A stretch of DNA of 64,000 nt from Desulfosediminicola ganghwensis (lineage in GTDB: Bacteria; Desulfobacterota; Desulfobulbia; Desulfobulbales; Desulfocapsaceae). The position numbers and the translations under genes were made by a program. Below, piece by piece: positions 35,121 to 44,741 of this stretch; position 1 is the stretch's first letter, and every line of letters begins with the position of its first letter. The stretch lies in contig NZ_CP050699.1 in NCBI RefSeq assembly GCF_005116675.2, positions 2,007,001-2,071,000 on the forward strand, given 5' to 3'. The notes below the pieces were generated by a model. The model searched no databases, had not been told where the DNA came from, and was given only the letters and a program-made list of their open reading frames with translations.

Positions 35121-35186
35121 GAAGGAGAGGTGGTTCGAAGATAAGTATCGCCCTGATCTTCGAACCGGCGAAAGGTCTCGTTCGTT

Positions 35187-36302
35187 TTAACCGAGAATTT
35201 CCTCAACTGGGGTGTAGTTGAGATTAAAGGCTTCGGCTACAGCCTTACAGGTGACCTTGCCGCGAACAACGTTGAGGCCTGGAGTGATCTCAGCATTGTC
35301 CTTGCAAGCCTGCTTCCAGCCCTTGTTGGCGATCTGAACCGCATAAGGGAGCGTGGCATTGGTGAGTGCGAGGGTGGAGGTTTTGGCGTAGGCACCGGGC
35401 ATATTGGCTACGCAGTAATGGACGATGCCGTCCACCTCGTAGGTCGGTTCAGCATGGGTTGTTGCTTTTGAGGTCTCGAAACAACCACCCTGATCGATTG
35501 CTACATCCACCATTACTGAGCCTTTTTTCATAACCTGGAGCATGTCACGGGTGACCAGTTTGGGAGCCTTGGCGCCGGGAATAAGCACTGCACCGATGAC
35601 CAGGTCTGCTTCAGCCAGCAGTTCGCGGAGTTTGGGCGTGCTGCTCATTACCGGGATGCAGTTGGCAGGCATGATGTCGCTCAGATAGCGGAGGCGGTCG
35701 AGATTGGTATCGAGCAGGTACACTTTTGCTCCAAGACCACAGGCCATCTTGGCTGCGTTGATACCGACAATACCACCGCCGATGACGACAACGGTGGCCG
35801 GCTCTACGCCGGGAACACCGCCAAGCAGAACACCGCGACCACCGTTCGGCATGGCAAGATGGTTTGCACCCTGCAGGGTTGCCATACGACCGGCCACTTC
35901 ACTCATCGGGGTAAGCAGGGGCAGGGAACCGTCGGCTTTCTGAATGGTCTCATAGGCAATGTTGATAGAGTTGGCATTCATGAGCGCATGGGTCTGCTGC
36001 TCATCTGCAGCCAGATGCAGGTAGGTAAAGACGATCTGGCCGTCACGAATCAGCTCATACTCGGAGGGCTGAGGTTCCTTGACGTGCATGACCATGTCAG
36101 AGCTCTGATAAATTTCTGCGGGGGTGTTGACAATTTTTGCTCCTGCAGCGACATATCTCTCGTTGGGAAAACCGCTTCCGACACCAGCGTTGTTCTCTAC
36201 GAGAACCTCATGGTTGTTGGCCACCATAACCTCAACGCCTGCCGGAGTCATTGCAACACGATTCTCCAGTACTTTGATTTCCTTTAGAATTCCAACAATC
36301 AT
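35187..36302 (-). CDS. ald: Alanine dehydrogenase
   Basis: This 371-residue enzyme makes pyruvate, NH4+ and NADH from L-alanine, or the reverse. The signatures are there: VGILKEIKVLENRVAMTPAG at the start with the substrate Arg, VMHVKEPQPSEYELI with Lys, VVIGGGIVGINAAKMACGLGA for NAD binding, and VDVAIDQGGCFETSKATTHAEP with His/Asp near the active site. The ATG at 36302 is chosen because AAGGAG lies ten bases before it. An Lrp-type regulator stands just upstream on the same strand, which fits alanine-responsive control. Confidence 0.95.
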   Translation of the reverse strand: MIVGILKEIKVLENRVAMTPAGVEVMVANNHEVLVENNAGVGSGFPNERYVAAGAKIVNTPAEIYQSSDMVMHVKEPQPSEYELIRDGQIVFTYLHLAADEQQTHALMNANSINIAYETIQKADGSLPLLTPMSEVAGRMATLQGANHLAMPNGGRGVLLGGVPGVEPATVVVIGGGIVGINAAKMACGLGAKVYLLDTNLDRLRYLSDIMPANCIPVMSSTPKLRELLAEADLVIGAVLIPGAKAPKLVTRDMLQVMKKGSVMVDVAIDQGGCFETSKATTHAEPTYEVDGIVHYCVANMPGAYAKTSTLALTNATLPYAVQIANKGWKQACKDNAEITPGLNVVRGKVTCKAVAEAFNLNYTPVEEILG

Positions 36303-36383
36303 GGCATTACTCCTTGAAAGTAATAATGAAAAAATGTTCCCGGTATGATCCCGCCCGGAGGAGAGGAGAAAGGGCGAAACCAC

Positions 36384-36398
36384 ACCAGGAATCCTGGT
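36384..36398. promoter_or_regulatory. 15-bp palindrome between lrp-like gene and ald
   Basis: ACCAGGA, one central base, TCCTGGT. It lies 82-96 bp before ald and just after the lrp-like stop. It may be an Lrp operator or an RNA hairpin; no U-tract follows on the minus strand. Confidence 0.45.
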
Positions 36399-36406
36399 AC
36401 CACTAT

Positions 36407-36850
36407 TTAAAGGATATATGGAACCTTCAGGTTATATCCTTCGTACACGACAAAACTCTCAACAGTCTGAACATCATCTATCTTTGTTACCTGGCTGGTG
36501 ACGAATTCGAGCAAGTTATATTCTTCATTAAGCAGTACCTGCAGAATGATATCGTATCTGCCTGTAACAATTCCTGCTGAAACCACGCCTTTGAGCTGGC
36601 TGAATTCCTGAGCCTTTTTCTGGAGCTCCATGCTTTTGAGTTTTACCCCAAGGTAGAGCAGGTTATGACCGGGCAGGGCGTCTACCCGGATATTGCCGGA
36701 TATATCGAGGAGACCTTCTTCAATCAGCTTATTGACCCGACTGCGTACGGTATTCTCAGTGATGGAAAGATCAGTAGCGATCAGCTTGAAAGATTTACGG
36801 CCATCTTTGAGGTGTCGGATTATCTCGATGTTTGTCGCATCAAGTTTCAT
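36407..36850 (-). CDS. Lrp/AsnC family regulator
   Basis: This 147-residue protein has a helix-turn-helix at the N-terminus (about 1-50; LDATNIEIIRHLKDGRKSFKLIATDLSITENTVRSRVNKL) and an RAM/AsnC effector-binding domain (about 60-140), as in Lrp. The ligand is probably an amino acid. It is one gene upstream of ald on the same strand, so alanine is the most likely signal and ald the most likely target, both inferred. ATG 36850 is chosen because AAAGGA precedes it; the extended frame to 36907 has no family likeness. Confidence 0.9.
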   Translation of the reverse strand: MKLDATNIEIIRHLKDGRKSFKLIATDLSITENTVRSRVNKLIEEGLLDISGNIRVDALPGHNLLYLGVKLKSMELQKKAQEFSQLKGVVSAGIVTGRYDIILQVLLNEEYNLLEFVTSQVTKIDDVQTVESFVVYEGYNLKVPYIL

Positions 36851-37174
36851 GGTGATCGTGTCCTTTATTATTACATTTATTCTGACCGGTATGTGCTTGC
36901 GCATCAAAAATCAGATATAGCTCCGATTGAGTATAATGTCAAAATAAAAGATCAATAATTGTAAAAACATAAATTTGGAATTTCCAATATTCGGATTACC
37001 TCATGCGTAAAAGGCTCGGGCACGTGTGGGAAAGATCTGGCTTTTCACTGCCCCTATACTATGAGATCAGGTTTTTTAAGGAGTCTATCGGGCGTAATAC
37101 ACCAGACTTTCGTTGAGGAGCAGTTAAGGGGGCACGCGCATTGTACTACGGATACTGCTTTGACCAATCTGTTG

Positions 37175-37390
37175 TCAGCTGCATTTCTCCTGCCCGGCCG
37201 GTCTTTTTACAGCCTCGGACGGCAGCAGTTGGCTGCATGAGCAGGCAGAAGCGGGGTCGCCGGTTTTATGGCATATGGCGGTGAGCGGGTGTTTGCGGGT
37301 ACCGGCACGTTGCTTGGAAAAATTAATAATCAGTCCGGAGCATATAATAACCGTCAGGCTGATAATAAAAAGCAGAATAAACGTGGTCAT
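37175..37390 (-). CDS. nqrM: NqrM-like (DUF539) small membrane protein
   Basis: This 71-residue protein has one N-terminal membrane helix (TTFILLFIISLTVIICSGLIIN) and a Cys-containing tail (AICHKTGDPASACSCSQ). Its place right after nqrF, 22 bp on the same strand, and its shape match NqrM, a factor needed to insert the Fe site between NqrD and NqrE during Na+-NQR assembly. The usual GSCGGL motif is not recognisable, so the link rests on shape and position. Confidence 0.65.
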   Translation of the reverse strand: MTTFILLFIISLTVIICSGLIINFSKQRAGTRKHPLTAICHKTGDPASACSCSQLLPSEAVKRPAGQEKCS

Positions 37391-37412
37391 AATTCAGATT
37401 CCATCATAGCGG

Positions 37413-38636
37413 TTAGCCGCCGAAATCATCAAATTTAATGTTTTCTCCCTCGACTCCGAGATCTTCAAGCATATTGATCACGGCGGCATTCATCATCGGC
37501 GGTCCGCAAATATAGTAGTGTATATCTTCAGGAGCCGGGTGGTCTTTGAGGTACTTTTCGTACAGTACATTGTGGATAAAGCCCACATCACCCTGCCATT
37601 TATCTTCGGGCAGCGGGTCGGAGAGCGCAAGGTGAAAGGAAAAATTATCGTTGTTTTTTTCTATCTCATAGAAATCCTCAAGGTAGAAACATTCCTTGAG
37701 GCTGCGTCCACCATACCAGTATGAGACTTTGCGATTGGTGTGGTGGGTCTTAAACAGATCGAAGACATGACTGCGGAGAGGGGCCATGCCCGCGCCGCCA
37801 CCGATAATGATGACTTCTGATTGGGATTCATCCATAAAGAATTCACCAAAAGGACCGGAGATGGTTACCTCGTCACCGGCCTTGAGGTTGAATATATACG
37901 AGCTCACCTGACCCGGGGGAATGTCTTTCTTTGCTCCCGGCGGTGGACTGGCAATCCGCACGTTCAGCTTGATAACCCCTCTTTCACCGGGATAGTTGGC
38001 CATGGAGTAAGCCCTGGTAACCGGGGTATGGACATGGGACTTGTACTGGAACATCTGAAATTTGGTCCAGTCGCTCAGATATGATTCACCAATATCAAAG
38101 CTGGCGTAGGAGAGTGTATGCGGCGGTACTTCGATCTGGATATAGCCTCCGGCCTTGAAATCGACATTTTCGCCGGGGGGCAGTTCCAGTATCAGCTCCT
38201 TTATGAAAGTGGCAACGTTCTCATTTGAAACGACTTTACATTGCCATTTCCTGGCATCAAGCATGGAATTCGGCACTTCGATTTTCAAATCACGCTTCAC
38301 TGGCACCTGGCAGGAGAGGCGCATCCCTTCGCGTTCTTCCCGTCGGTTGATCTTTCCTTTCTCTGTAGGAAGAATGGCGCCACCGCCTTCAGAGATAATG
38401 CATCGACACTGACCGCAGGTGCCACCGCCACCACAGGCAGAGGAGAGAATGATGCCGTTGTCGGCCAGGGTTGTGAGCAGTTTTCCTCCGGGTTTACCGG
38501 TAACAACCTTGTCCTCGTTTATGATGATGTTGATATCACCGCTGGGCAGCAGGGTTTTCTTGGTAATAACGATAAGCGTCACAAGTACCAGCTGGATGCC
38601 GAGAAAACAGAGTACGGCATAAAGAATCTCATTCAT
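37413..38636 (-). CDS. nqrF: Na+-translocating NADH:quinone reductase subunit F
   Basis: This 407-residue subunit takes electrons from NADH into the complex. It has an N-terminal membrane helix ([21 protein letters not shown]), a [2Fe-2S] ferredoxin domain with C68, C74, C77 and C109, then FAD- and NAD-binding domains: [13 protein letters not shown] for FAD and [20 protein letters not shown] for NADH. The C-terminal [21 protein letters not shown] closes the reductase. It is the last core gene of the nqr operon and is followed by the nqrM-like gene. There is a 134-bp gap between it and nqrE. Confidence 0.96.
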   Translation of the reverse strand: MNEILYAVLCFLGIQLVLVTLIVITKKTLLPSGDINIIINEDKVVTGKPGGKLLTTLADNGIILSSACGGGGTCGQCRCIISEGGGAILPTEKGKINRREEREGMRLSCQVPVKRDLKIEVPNSMLDARKWQCKVVSNENVATFIKELILELPPGENVDFKAGGYIQIEVPPHTLSYASFDIGESYLSDWTKFQMFQYKSHVHTPVTRAYSMANYPGERGVIKLNVRIASPPPGAKKDIPPGQVSSYIFNLKAGDEVTISGPFGEFFMDESQSEVIIIGGGAGMAPLRSHVFDLFKTHHTNRKVSYWYGGRSLKECFYLEDFYEIEKNNDNFSFHLALSDPLPEDKWQGDVGFIHNVLYEKYLKDHPAPEDIHYYICGPPMMNAAVINMLEDLGVEGENIKFDDFGG

Positions 38637-38770
38637 ATTCTGCCTCCTATACCATGAACATAAGCATCATTTACAAAATGAAATGGCAGAACCGACGAGA
38701 CATTGCTACTGGCTTTGTGCTGTGAAGGAGAGTCATTTTTGCACATAAATCTGCTCATGAGAAGTTCTGG

Positions 38771-39379
38771 TTAGAGTTGCATTCCTGCAAGGCCCATAAA
38801 CGCAATGGCCATCAAACCTGCGGTGATAAAGGTCATCCCAAGGCCTTTCAGACCTGCGGGCGGGTCGGCATACTCACTGCGTTCACGAATTCCTGCCAGT
38901 ACTACCACCGCCAGAAAAAAACCTGCTCCTGCGCCAATGCCGTAAGCGACGCTTTCACCAAAGGTGTAATCACGTTCGACCATGAAGAGTGAAGCACCGA
39001 GAATGGCGCAGTTGACGGTAAGCAGCGGCAGGAAGATGCCAAGGGTGTTGTAGAGTGCCGGTAAAAAACGGTCGAGCACCATTTCTAGTATCTGCACCAC
39101 TGCGGCGATGATGGCGATGTAGGTGAGTAATCCCAGAAAGGTGAGGTCGATATCGGGTTGTCCGGCCCATGACAGGGCTCCTGGCTTGAGCAGAGTCGAG
39201 AGCACCAGGTTATTCAGGGGCACCGTGATGATCTGCAAAAAAAGAACAGCCGACCCGAGACCTATGGCGGTTTTTACCTGCTTGGAGATAGCAAGGAAGG
39301 TACACATGCCGAGGAAAAAGCTGAGCGGCAGGTTCTCAAGAAAGACTGAGCGGAAAATTATATCGAGATAGTGGCCCAT
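38771..39379 (-). CDS. nqrE: Na+-translocating NADH:quinone reductase subunit E
   Basis: This 202-residue subunit has six transmembrane helices. In V. cholerae NqrD and NqrE hold the Fe site between them and form the ion path. The pattern [19 protein letters not shown], with its Cys, is near the start, and [26 protein letters not shown] is the matching half. The start ATG overlaps the nqrD stop by one base (TAATG). Confidence 0.96.
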   Translation of the reverse strand: MGHYLDIIFRSVFLENLPLSFFLGMCTFLAISKQVKTAIGLGSAVLFLQIITVPLNNLVLSTLLKPGALSWAGQPDIDLTFLGLLTYIAIIAAVVQILEMVLDRFLPALYNTLGIFLPLLTVNCAILGASLFMVERDYTFGESVAYGIGAGAGFFLAVVVLAGIRERSEYADPPAGLKGLGMTFITAGLMAIAFMGLAGMQL

Positions 39380-40002
39380 TATTCAGTCTCCTGTTGATCC
39401 GGCAATGCTGTACGCACTGCCCAGATGATCAGTGCGACAAGGAAGAAAGCGCTGGCCGGCAGTACCAGCAGGCCGTTCGGGATATACCAGCCGCCATTGC
39501 TCACTGTTCTCATAATCTCGTAGCCGAACACCGAGCCGGACCCAAAAAGCTCGCGTATAAAGGCCACCAAGATCAGGATAAAGCTGTAGCCCAGCCCGTT
39601 GCCGACACCGTCCAGGAAAGAGGCCACCGGCGGATTGCTCATGGCGAACCCTTCAGCCCGACCCATGATGATGCAGTTGGTGATGATCAGCCCGACATAG
39701 ATTGAAAGCTGTTTCGAGAGTTCGAAGACAAACGCTTTCAGGATCTGATCGACCAGTATAACCAGAGTGGCTATAACGGTGATCTGGATGCCGATACGAA
39801 CCGAGTTCGGGATCTGGAAGCGCACTATGGAGATCGTCAGACTGGAGAAAGCAGTAACAAAGATTACACAGACCGACATCACGAAGGCGGTGGCCATCTG
39901 GCCGGTTACCGCCAACGCCGAACAGATACCGAGAATCAGCAGGGCGATAGGGTTACGCTTGAATATGGGAAATACGACCAGTTCGAGTTTTGATTCAGCC
40001 AT
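39379..40002 (-). CDS. nqrD: Na+-translocating NADH:quinone reductase subunit D
   Basis: This 207-residue, six-helix subunit is homologous to NqrE with inverted topology. [17 protein letters not shown] at the start carries one Fe-ligand Cys, and [19 protein letters not shown] the second. Its start overlaps the nqrC stop by eight bases, and it overlaps nqrE at TAATG. Confidence 0.96.
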   Translation of the reverse strand: MAESKLELVVFPIFKRNPIALLILGICSALAVTGQMATAFVMSVCVIFVTAFSSLTISIVRFQIPNSVRIGIQITVIATLVILVDQILKAFVFELSKQLSIYVGLIITNCIIMGRAEGFAMSNPPVASFLDGVGNGLGYSFILILVAFIRELFGSGSVFGYEIMRTVSNGGWYIPNGLLVLPASAFFLVALIIWAVRTALPDQQETE

Positions 40003-40777
40003 TTGAATTGTCCTTTTTCTTCAGTTGGCTCAAAAATGGTTGGAAACCGTGATCTCCGAACCAGAATTTCAACAGATCCGAAACACCGTTGGAGGTGAGG
40101 GTGGCGCCGGAAAGGCCATCGATCTCATAGGCAGCATCGGCTGAAGTCTCGTCGATAGTGCCTTTGATGACTCTGATTGCAACATCTTCATCCTTGTACA
40201 CCTTTTTCCCACCCCAGCGTTGCTGCCATCGGGGGTTTGAAACTTCGCCGCCCAGTCCCGGCGTCTCACCATGCTCATAGAAGGAGACTCCGCGGATAGT
40301 GTTCAGGTCGCTGTCTATGGCCACATAGGCATACATGGTGGACCAGAGCCCCTTACCCCGCACGGGCAACACTATCTGGGAGATGGCGTCGTTGTCCTTT
40401 ATCACATAGACCAGGGAAATTTTTTCCTGGCGGCCAAGCTTGGCGAGATCTGCGTCGGGCTCAATCGGTCGGCCCAGATCGTTTGAAAGAGCGGCTCTTC
40501 GCTGGTTGTAGTTTTTGGGATCAAGCTGGTCTGCTTCAACAAACTCGCCGCTTTCAAGATCGACCAGCCGGGTCTCAACGTTGGCAAAGAGTTGGTCTAT
40601 CGACTTCCCTTCCTCGAAGAGGCCCGCCGCATAAAGGATGTTTTTCTGGCGATCGAGCTGACGGTTGGCTTCCTGTCTGGGGCGCAACCCCACTGCCGCT
40701 CCTGCCACCAGGGCAGAACAGGCGAAGGCCAGGATAAGAACCGAATAAAATGGTTTGGCGGCTCGTATGTCAACCAT
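39995..40777 (-). CDS. nqrC: Na+-translocating NADH:quinone reductase subunit C
   Basis: This 260-residue subunit has one N-terminal helix and a periplasmic FMN domain. FMN is covalently attached to Thr226 in the motif [13 protein letters not shown], the sequence used by the flavin transferase ApbE. The gene for that enzyme is upstream in the same operon. The ATG at 40777 is chosen because GAGGAGGAGG precedes it; the earlier frame overlaps nqrB. Its start overlaps the nqrB stop by eight bases. Confidence 0.95.
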   Translation of the reverse strand: MVDIRAAKPFYSVLILAFACSALVAGAAVGLRPRQEANRQLDRQKNILYAAGLFEEGKSIDQLFANVETRLVDLESGEFVEADQLDPKNYNQRRAALSNDLGRPIEPDADLAKLGRQEKISLVYVIKDNDAISQIVLPVRGKGLWSTMYAYVAIDSDLNTIRGVSFYEHGETPGLGGEVSNPRWQQRWGGKKVYKDEDVAIRVIKGTIDETSADAAYEIDGLSGATLTSNGVSDLLKFWFGDHGFQPFLSQLKKKDNSNG

Positions 40778-41978
40778 GGCGGAGCCTCCTCCTCTTGATG
40801 TTGGCTTGCAGTACGAAATAATCAAAGAGCGGCGCAAAGACATTGCCCAGGATAATCGCCAGCATTGTCCCCTCTGGGTAGGCAGGGTTGGCAACGCGAA
40901 TCAGTATGCAGAGGATACCGACCAGCCCGCCATAGAGCCATTGGCCGGTATTGGTGTGGGCCGCAGATACCGGGTCGGTGGCCATAAACACCATGCCGAA
41001 GGCGAAACTGCCCATCACCAGATGATAGTAAGGCGGGAGTGAATAGAGGGCATTAGCCGGACTATTATGGAACGAGAGCAGCACCGAGGCGATTATGCCA
41101 CCGATCAGCATTGAGACAATGATCCTCCATGAAGCCACCCTGGTTACCAGCAGGATAACGGCCCCGAAAAGACAGGCGATGGCAGAGGTCTCACCCATGG
41201 AACCCGGAATATTGCCCATGAACATCTGCAGCCAGTCGATACCCATGGCCGAGGCGGGGGTGCCGGGTGCGGCAGCAGCGGCAGCGCCGAGGGGGGTCGC
41301 ACCGGTGACGCCATCCACGGCGGTCCAGACCGCGTCGCCTGAGATCTGGGCCGGGTAGGCAAAATAGATAAAGGCGCGGGAGGCGAGGGCCGGGTTCATG
41401 AAGTTGCGACCCACCCCGCCGAATACCTCTTTGGCAAACACCAGCCCGAAGGTGATGCCTGTGGCCACCTGCCAGAGCGGGATGGTGGGCGGCAGTATCA
41501 AGGTGTAGAGCAGGCCGGTAACTAAAAACGCTTCTGAAAATTCATGGCCGCGGATAATGTTGAAGATACCCTCGACAATTGAGCCGACCACCATGGTGAC
41601 GACATATATGGGCAGGAAGTAAAGAGCGCCATGAGCCAGGTTGGAGAAGGTGCTGGCAGGGTCGCAGCCGATCCCGGCCATCATTGCCCCCCGCCAGCCT
41701 TCAGGTGCCGCCAGGCCCAGCGAGGCGATTGCCTGGTTAGCCTGGTATCCTGTGTTCCAGAGCGCCATGATGACGCAGGGAAACAGCGCGACCAGCACCG
41801 TGGTCATGATCCTCTTCAGGTCCATTCCGTCCCGGACGTGGGGGGCGTTCCTGGTGGTAGTGTTGCTGCCGAAGAGAAAAGAGTCGAACGCTTCATAGAG
41901 CGGATACCAGCGGGCAAAACGTGCGCCCGGCTCGAAGTGTTGTCCCAACTCTTCCATTTTCTTGCTGAGTTTATTCAT
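40770..41978 (-). CDS. nqrB: Na+-translocating NADH:quinone reductase subunit B
   Basis: This 402-residue subunit has about ten transmembrane helices and is the main Na+-translocating part. The covalent FMN site is Thr228 in DGVTGATPLG. The sequence EVFGGVGRNFMNPALASRAF before it is also characteristic of the family. The enzyme moves Na+ out as NADH is oxidised and ubi- or menaquinone is reduced. It follows nqrA by 28 bp. Confidence 0.96.
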   Translation of the reverse strand: MNKLSKKMEELGQHFEPGARFARWYPLYEAFDSFLFGSNTTTRNAPHVRDGMDLKRIMTTVLVALFPCVIMALWNTGYQANQAIASLGLAAPEGWRGAMMAGIGCDPASTFSNLAHGALYFLPIYVVTMVVGSIVEGIFNIIRGHEFSEAFLVTGLLYTLILPPTIPLWQVATGITFGLVFAKEVFGGVGRNFMNPALASRAFIYFAYPAQISGDAVWTAVDGVTGATPLGAAAAAAPGTPASAMGIDWLQMFMGNIPGSMGETSAIACLFGAVILLVTRVASWRIIVSMLIGGIIASVLLSFHNSPANALYSLPPYYHLVMGSFAFGMVFMATDPVSAAHTNTGQWLYGGLVGILCILIRVANPAYPEGTMLAIILGNVFAPLFDYFVLQANIKRRRLRHG

Positions 41979-42006
41979 GTCTGCTCTTTATGATTGTCTG
42001 TTGTTC

Positions 42007-43356
42007 TCAGCCTTCGATTTCAATTGTGGTCAATACCTGGCGGAGGTTGGTACCGAACTCATTTTTTCCGGGACAGACAAAACTACATGGGGCTACGTCC
42101 TCCTCGATGAGTTCGAGGCACCCGAGCGCCTTCGACTTTTCTGTATCGCCCACCAGCAGGGCGCGCATCAGATAGGTGGGGATGATGTCCAGGGGCATCA
42201 CGTCTTCATAAGTGCCTAAAGGATAAATAGCCCTATGGCCACCCCAGACGGCGGTGTTCATGTCTAGCTTCAGCAACTTGTTCATGGCGGAGGTGAAAAC
42301 GGGTTTGACCGAAAATTTAGTGGCACCCGGCAGTGCCCAGTTGAGCAGGCTTCTGCCGCTGTTATCGGGCAATACGCTTACCTGATTGTGATACCGGCCG
42401 AGGTAGGCGTGGTGCTCATTGACGTTGCGGCCGCTGAGCACAGAGCCTGAAATGATGCGCATTGTGTCATTTCTCAATTCTCCGGCGCAGAGATCGTGCA
42501 GGTTTGTACCTAACCGTGTGGTTACAAGTGACGGATTCCTCACTCCAGGTCCGGCGAGTGAGATGGTACGTTCCGTCATCAACGTGCCGGTCCGAAACAG
42601 GTAGCCGATAGCGATGACATCCTGATAGCCGATGTGCCAGACGGTTTTTTTCTCATGGACCGGATCGATGAAATGGATATGGGTGGAAGCCAGTCCTGCA
42701 GGGTGGGGTCCTGTGAAGGTCCAGTAATTGAAGTTTTCTTGCTTTTCACCGATGCCGAGTTCACGGTCTGCTGAGCAGTAGTGAACCGGCACTTCCAACA
42801 GCCGGTCGAGCAGATCAAGGCCCATTTTGTAATCCTCGGCATGGGCCGAAATGATGAGTTCCGGTGGTGGTGCCAAAGGCTCGCTATCGATTGCGGTGAT
42901 AAAAAGGGAAGCGGGCAGGGTATCAATTTCAGGGATTTTGCCGTAGGGCCTGGTACGGAAGGATGCCCAGAGCCCTGATTCGGCAAGAACTTCCCTGATG
43001 GCCTCTGCCGAGAGGTTTTCCACGGGCTGGCCAGGGTTATCCATGAACGATATCGCCTCATCGCCCATCAGTTCGATCACCAGGGATTCGAATTTCCTTT
43101 TGGCTCCGCGATTTATAGCCACCACTTTGCCGCAGCCGGGTGCTACATACCTTTGTCCCTGTGATTTCTTGTTGGTGAAAAGCAGTTGCCCGGTTTTAAC
43201 CATGTCGCCGACCTGCACCTCCATGGTCGGCTTCATGCCAACGCTGTCGTCTCCTATCAGGGCAACACGGCGGCTTTCTGCTCCTTTGCGGATTGTGGGC
43301 TCCGGGGCACCGCTGATGGGTAGGTTGAGTCCTTTTTTGATGATTATATGTTCCAT
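42007..43356 (-). CDS. nqrA: Na+-translocating NADH:quinone reductase subunit A
   Basis: This 449-residue subunit lies on the cytoplasmic side of the complex and helps bind quinone. It starts IIIKKGLNLPISGAPE, as all NqrA proteins do, and contains VALIGDDSVGMKPTMEVQVGD, GPHPAGLASTHIHFIDPV and GRNVNEHHAYLGRYHNQVSV. The ATG at 43356 is chosen over the frame start at 43503, which lies inside apbE; the start overlaps the apbE stop (TGATATG). Confidence 0.95.
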   Translation of the reverse strand: MEHIIIKKGLNLPISGAPEPTIRKGAESRRVALIGDDSVGMKPTMEVQVGDMVKTGQLLFTNKKSQGQRYVAPGCGKVVAINRGAKRKFESLVIELMGDEAISFMDNPGQPVENLSAEAIREVLAESGLWASFRTRPYGKIPEIDTLPASLFITAIDSEPLAPPPELIISAHAEDYKMGLDLLDRLLEVPVHYCSADRELGIGEKQENFNYWTFTGPHPAGLASTHIHFIDPVHEKKTVWHIGYQDVIAIGYLFRTGTLMTERTISLAGPGVRNPSLVTTRLGTNLHDLCAGELRNDTMRIISGSVLSGRNVNEHHAYLGRYHNQVSVLPDNSGRSLLNWALPGATKFSVKPVFTSAMNKLLKLDMNTAVWGGHRAIYPLGTYEDVMPLDIIPTYLMRALLVGDTEKSKALGCLELIEEDVAPCSFVCPGKNEFGTNLRQVLTTIEIEG

Positions 43357-43357
43357 A

Positions 43358-44362
43358 TCAGCTGAAAAATCCTGAAGAGTGAGAGTTTCTCTGCTGCTTA
43401 TCGATGAGATATCCTTCACAGCCGTCAAGCGATTCCAGTAGCTCCAGCCCTGTATCACGACCAAGAGCCATGACTGCGGTGGCGAGACCGTCTGCGAGGC
43501 CAACCGTCGGGGCCGTGATGGTGCAGCTGGCCAGGTCCGGAGAAGAAAAACCGGTCCGGGGATCTAATATATGATGATTGCGAAAATCAGCGGTGTAGGG
43601 TTGGAAGTAATCTCCGGAGGTGGCCACCGCCCGGTTGATCACCTTCACTGAAACGGGCTCCATTGGTTGCTCTATCCTTGGGTTACGTATGCCGATTCTC
43701 CAGGGGCTGCCGTCCGGTTTGGCGCCGGCCACCATCAGGTCGCCACCGGCATCTACACAGACATTGTGAAATCCGGCCGCTTTTAAAGCCGCCACCCCCT
43801 GATCGACGATATATCCTTTGCCTATGCCATCCAGGGTGATCCCCATGCCGGTTTTCTGGAATTGTACAGATGAGGCGTTTGCTGCCAGGTAGCGATACCC
43901 CGTTGCTGTCCTGGCCTGGGTGATGGCTCCGCTACTATCGGCATATTTGCCTGCAAATTCAGAGTGAGCATTCATCACCGGCAGAATCGTCACGTCAAAA
44001 GCACCGTCGCTTCGTTCACTGAGGCCAGCCGAGAGGCCAAGCAGTTCGAGCAAATCCTTGTCGGGGCTGTCGAGACGGCCAGTGGAATTCAGGGTAGCCA
44101 CCTGGCTGGTCGGCATATGCCGGCTCAGTATTGCCTCAAGCCCTTTCATCCTGCTTATGGTCCGATCAATGGCAGCCTCACAGGCATCACGGTCTTTCCC
44201 GTAAACGGTCAGGTTGAGATAGGTACCCATGATCGGCTGACTGCGCCTGGCGACCTGGAGCCTGGCATCTCCGGTAAACAGCCCAAGCTGCCAACACCCA
44301 CCCGCTGCGCCGGCGACGGCGACTATTTGCAGGAAAGTCCGCCTGGTTATCTTTTTTTTCAT
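43358..44362 (-). CDS. apbE: FAD:protein FMN transferase ApbE, exported
   Basis: This 334-residue enzyme attaches FMN to Thr in proteins such as NqrB and NqrC, from FAD and Mg2+. It begins with a twin-arginine signal (KKITRRTFLQIVAVAGAAGG) that ends at a Cys, so it is probably a Tat-exported lipoprotein that acts on the periplasmic side. Family motifs: LDGIGKGYIVDQGVAALKAAG, VDAGGDLMVAGAKPDG, and the region around AVATSGDYFQPYT. It is the first gene of the nqr operon and overlaps nqrA, so the modifying enzyme and its targets are made together. Confidence 0.94.
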   Translation of the reverse strand: MKKKITRRTFLQIVAVAGAAGGCWQLGLFTGDARLQVARRSQPIMGTYLNLTVYGKDRDACEAAIDRTISRMKGLEAILSRHMPTSQVATLNSTGRLDSPDKDLLELLGLSAGLSERSDGAFDVTILPVMNAHSEFAGKYADSSGAITQARTATGYRYLAANASSVQFQKTGMGITLDGIGKGYIVDQGVAALKAAGFHNVCVDAGGDLMVAGAKPDGSPWRIGIRNPRIEQPMEPVSVKVINRAVATSGDYFQPYTADFRNHHILDPRTGFSSPDLASCTITAPTVGLADGLATAVMALGRDTGLELLESLDGCEGYLIDKQQRNSHSSGFFS

Positions 44363-44741
44363 TCTTCCTCACCTGTTTTTTTCAACATTTTCATGGGCGC
44401 AGTGCACAGCTTTGATGAGCGCTGCTATGAATGAAATCAAATGTGTTGAGGGGGTGCCCAATGGTTTGAATGGGCTGACAAAATTTGCTGACTCATCGAA
44501 ATATTAAAAAAAAATATAATAAACTATAACGGGAATGCGAAAGTGAATCAATCTCATTTGGGAATAAGATTGGTAATCTTTTGTATCTGAAAATCTTTGA
44601 GAAAACCCATATCTGCAGTTTAGCATGATTTTACCGCAAAGTTTCAAGAATTATCCGGTGTATAATTTAAGACGTAGGGCAAGAAATGGTTGGGAACGCA
44701 GGGGCTGCAGGAGTATCTGACTTTTCGCTGAGGTGATTCCG
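44363..44741. other. Divergent intergenic region apbE-nqr / HerA-like gene
   Basis: It is AT-rich, with a long A-run around 44506-44520. A TATAAT at 44661-44666 on the plus strand could be the -10 of the HerA-like gene, but no good -35 stands before it. No gene is supported. Confidence 0.4.

Noticed and set aside
34916-35206. 96-codon minus-strand frame after ald
   Set aside because: It overlaps the ald 3' end and reads through the ald terminator stem; no family likeness.
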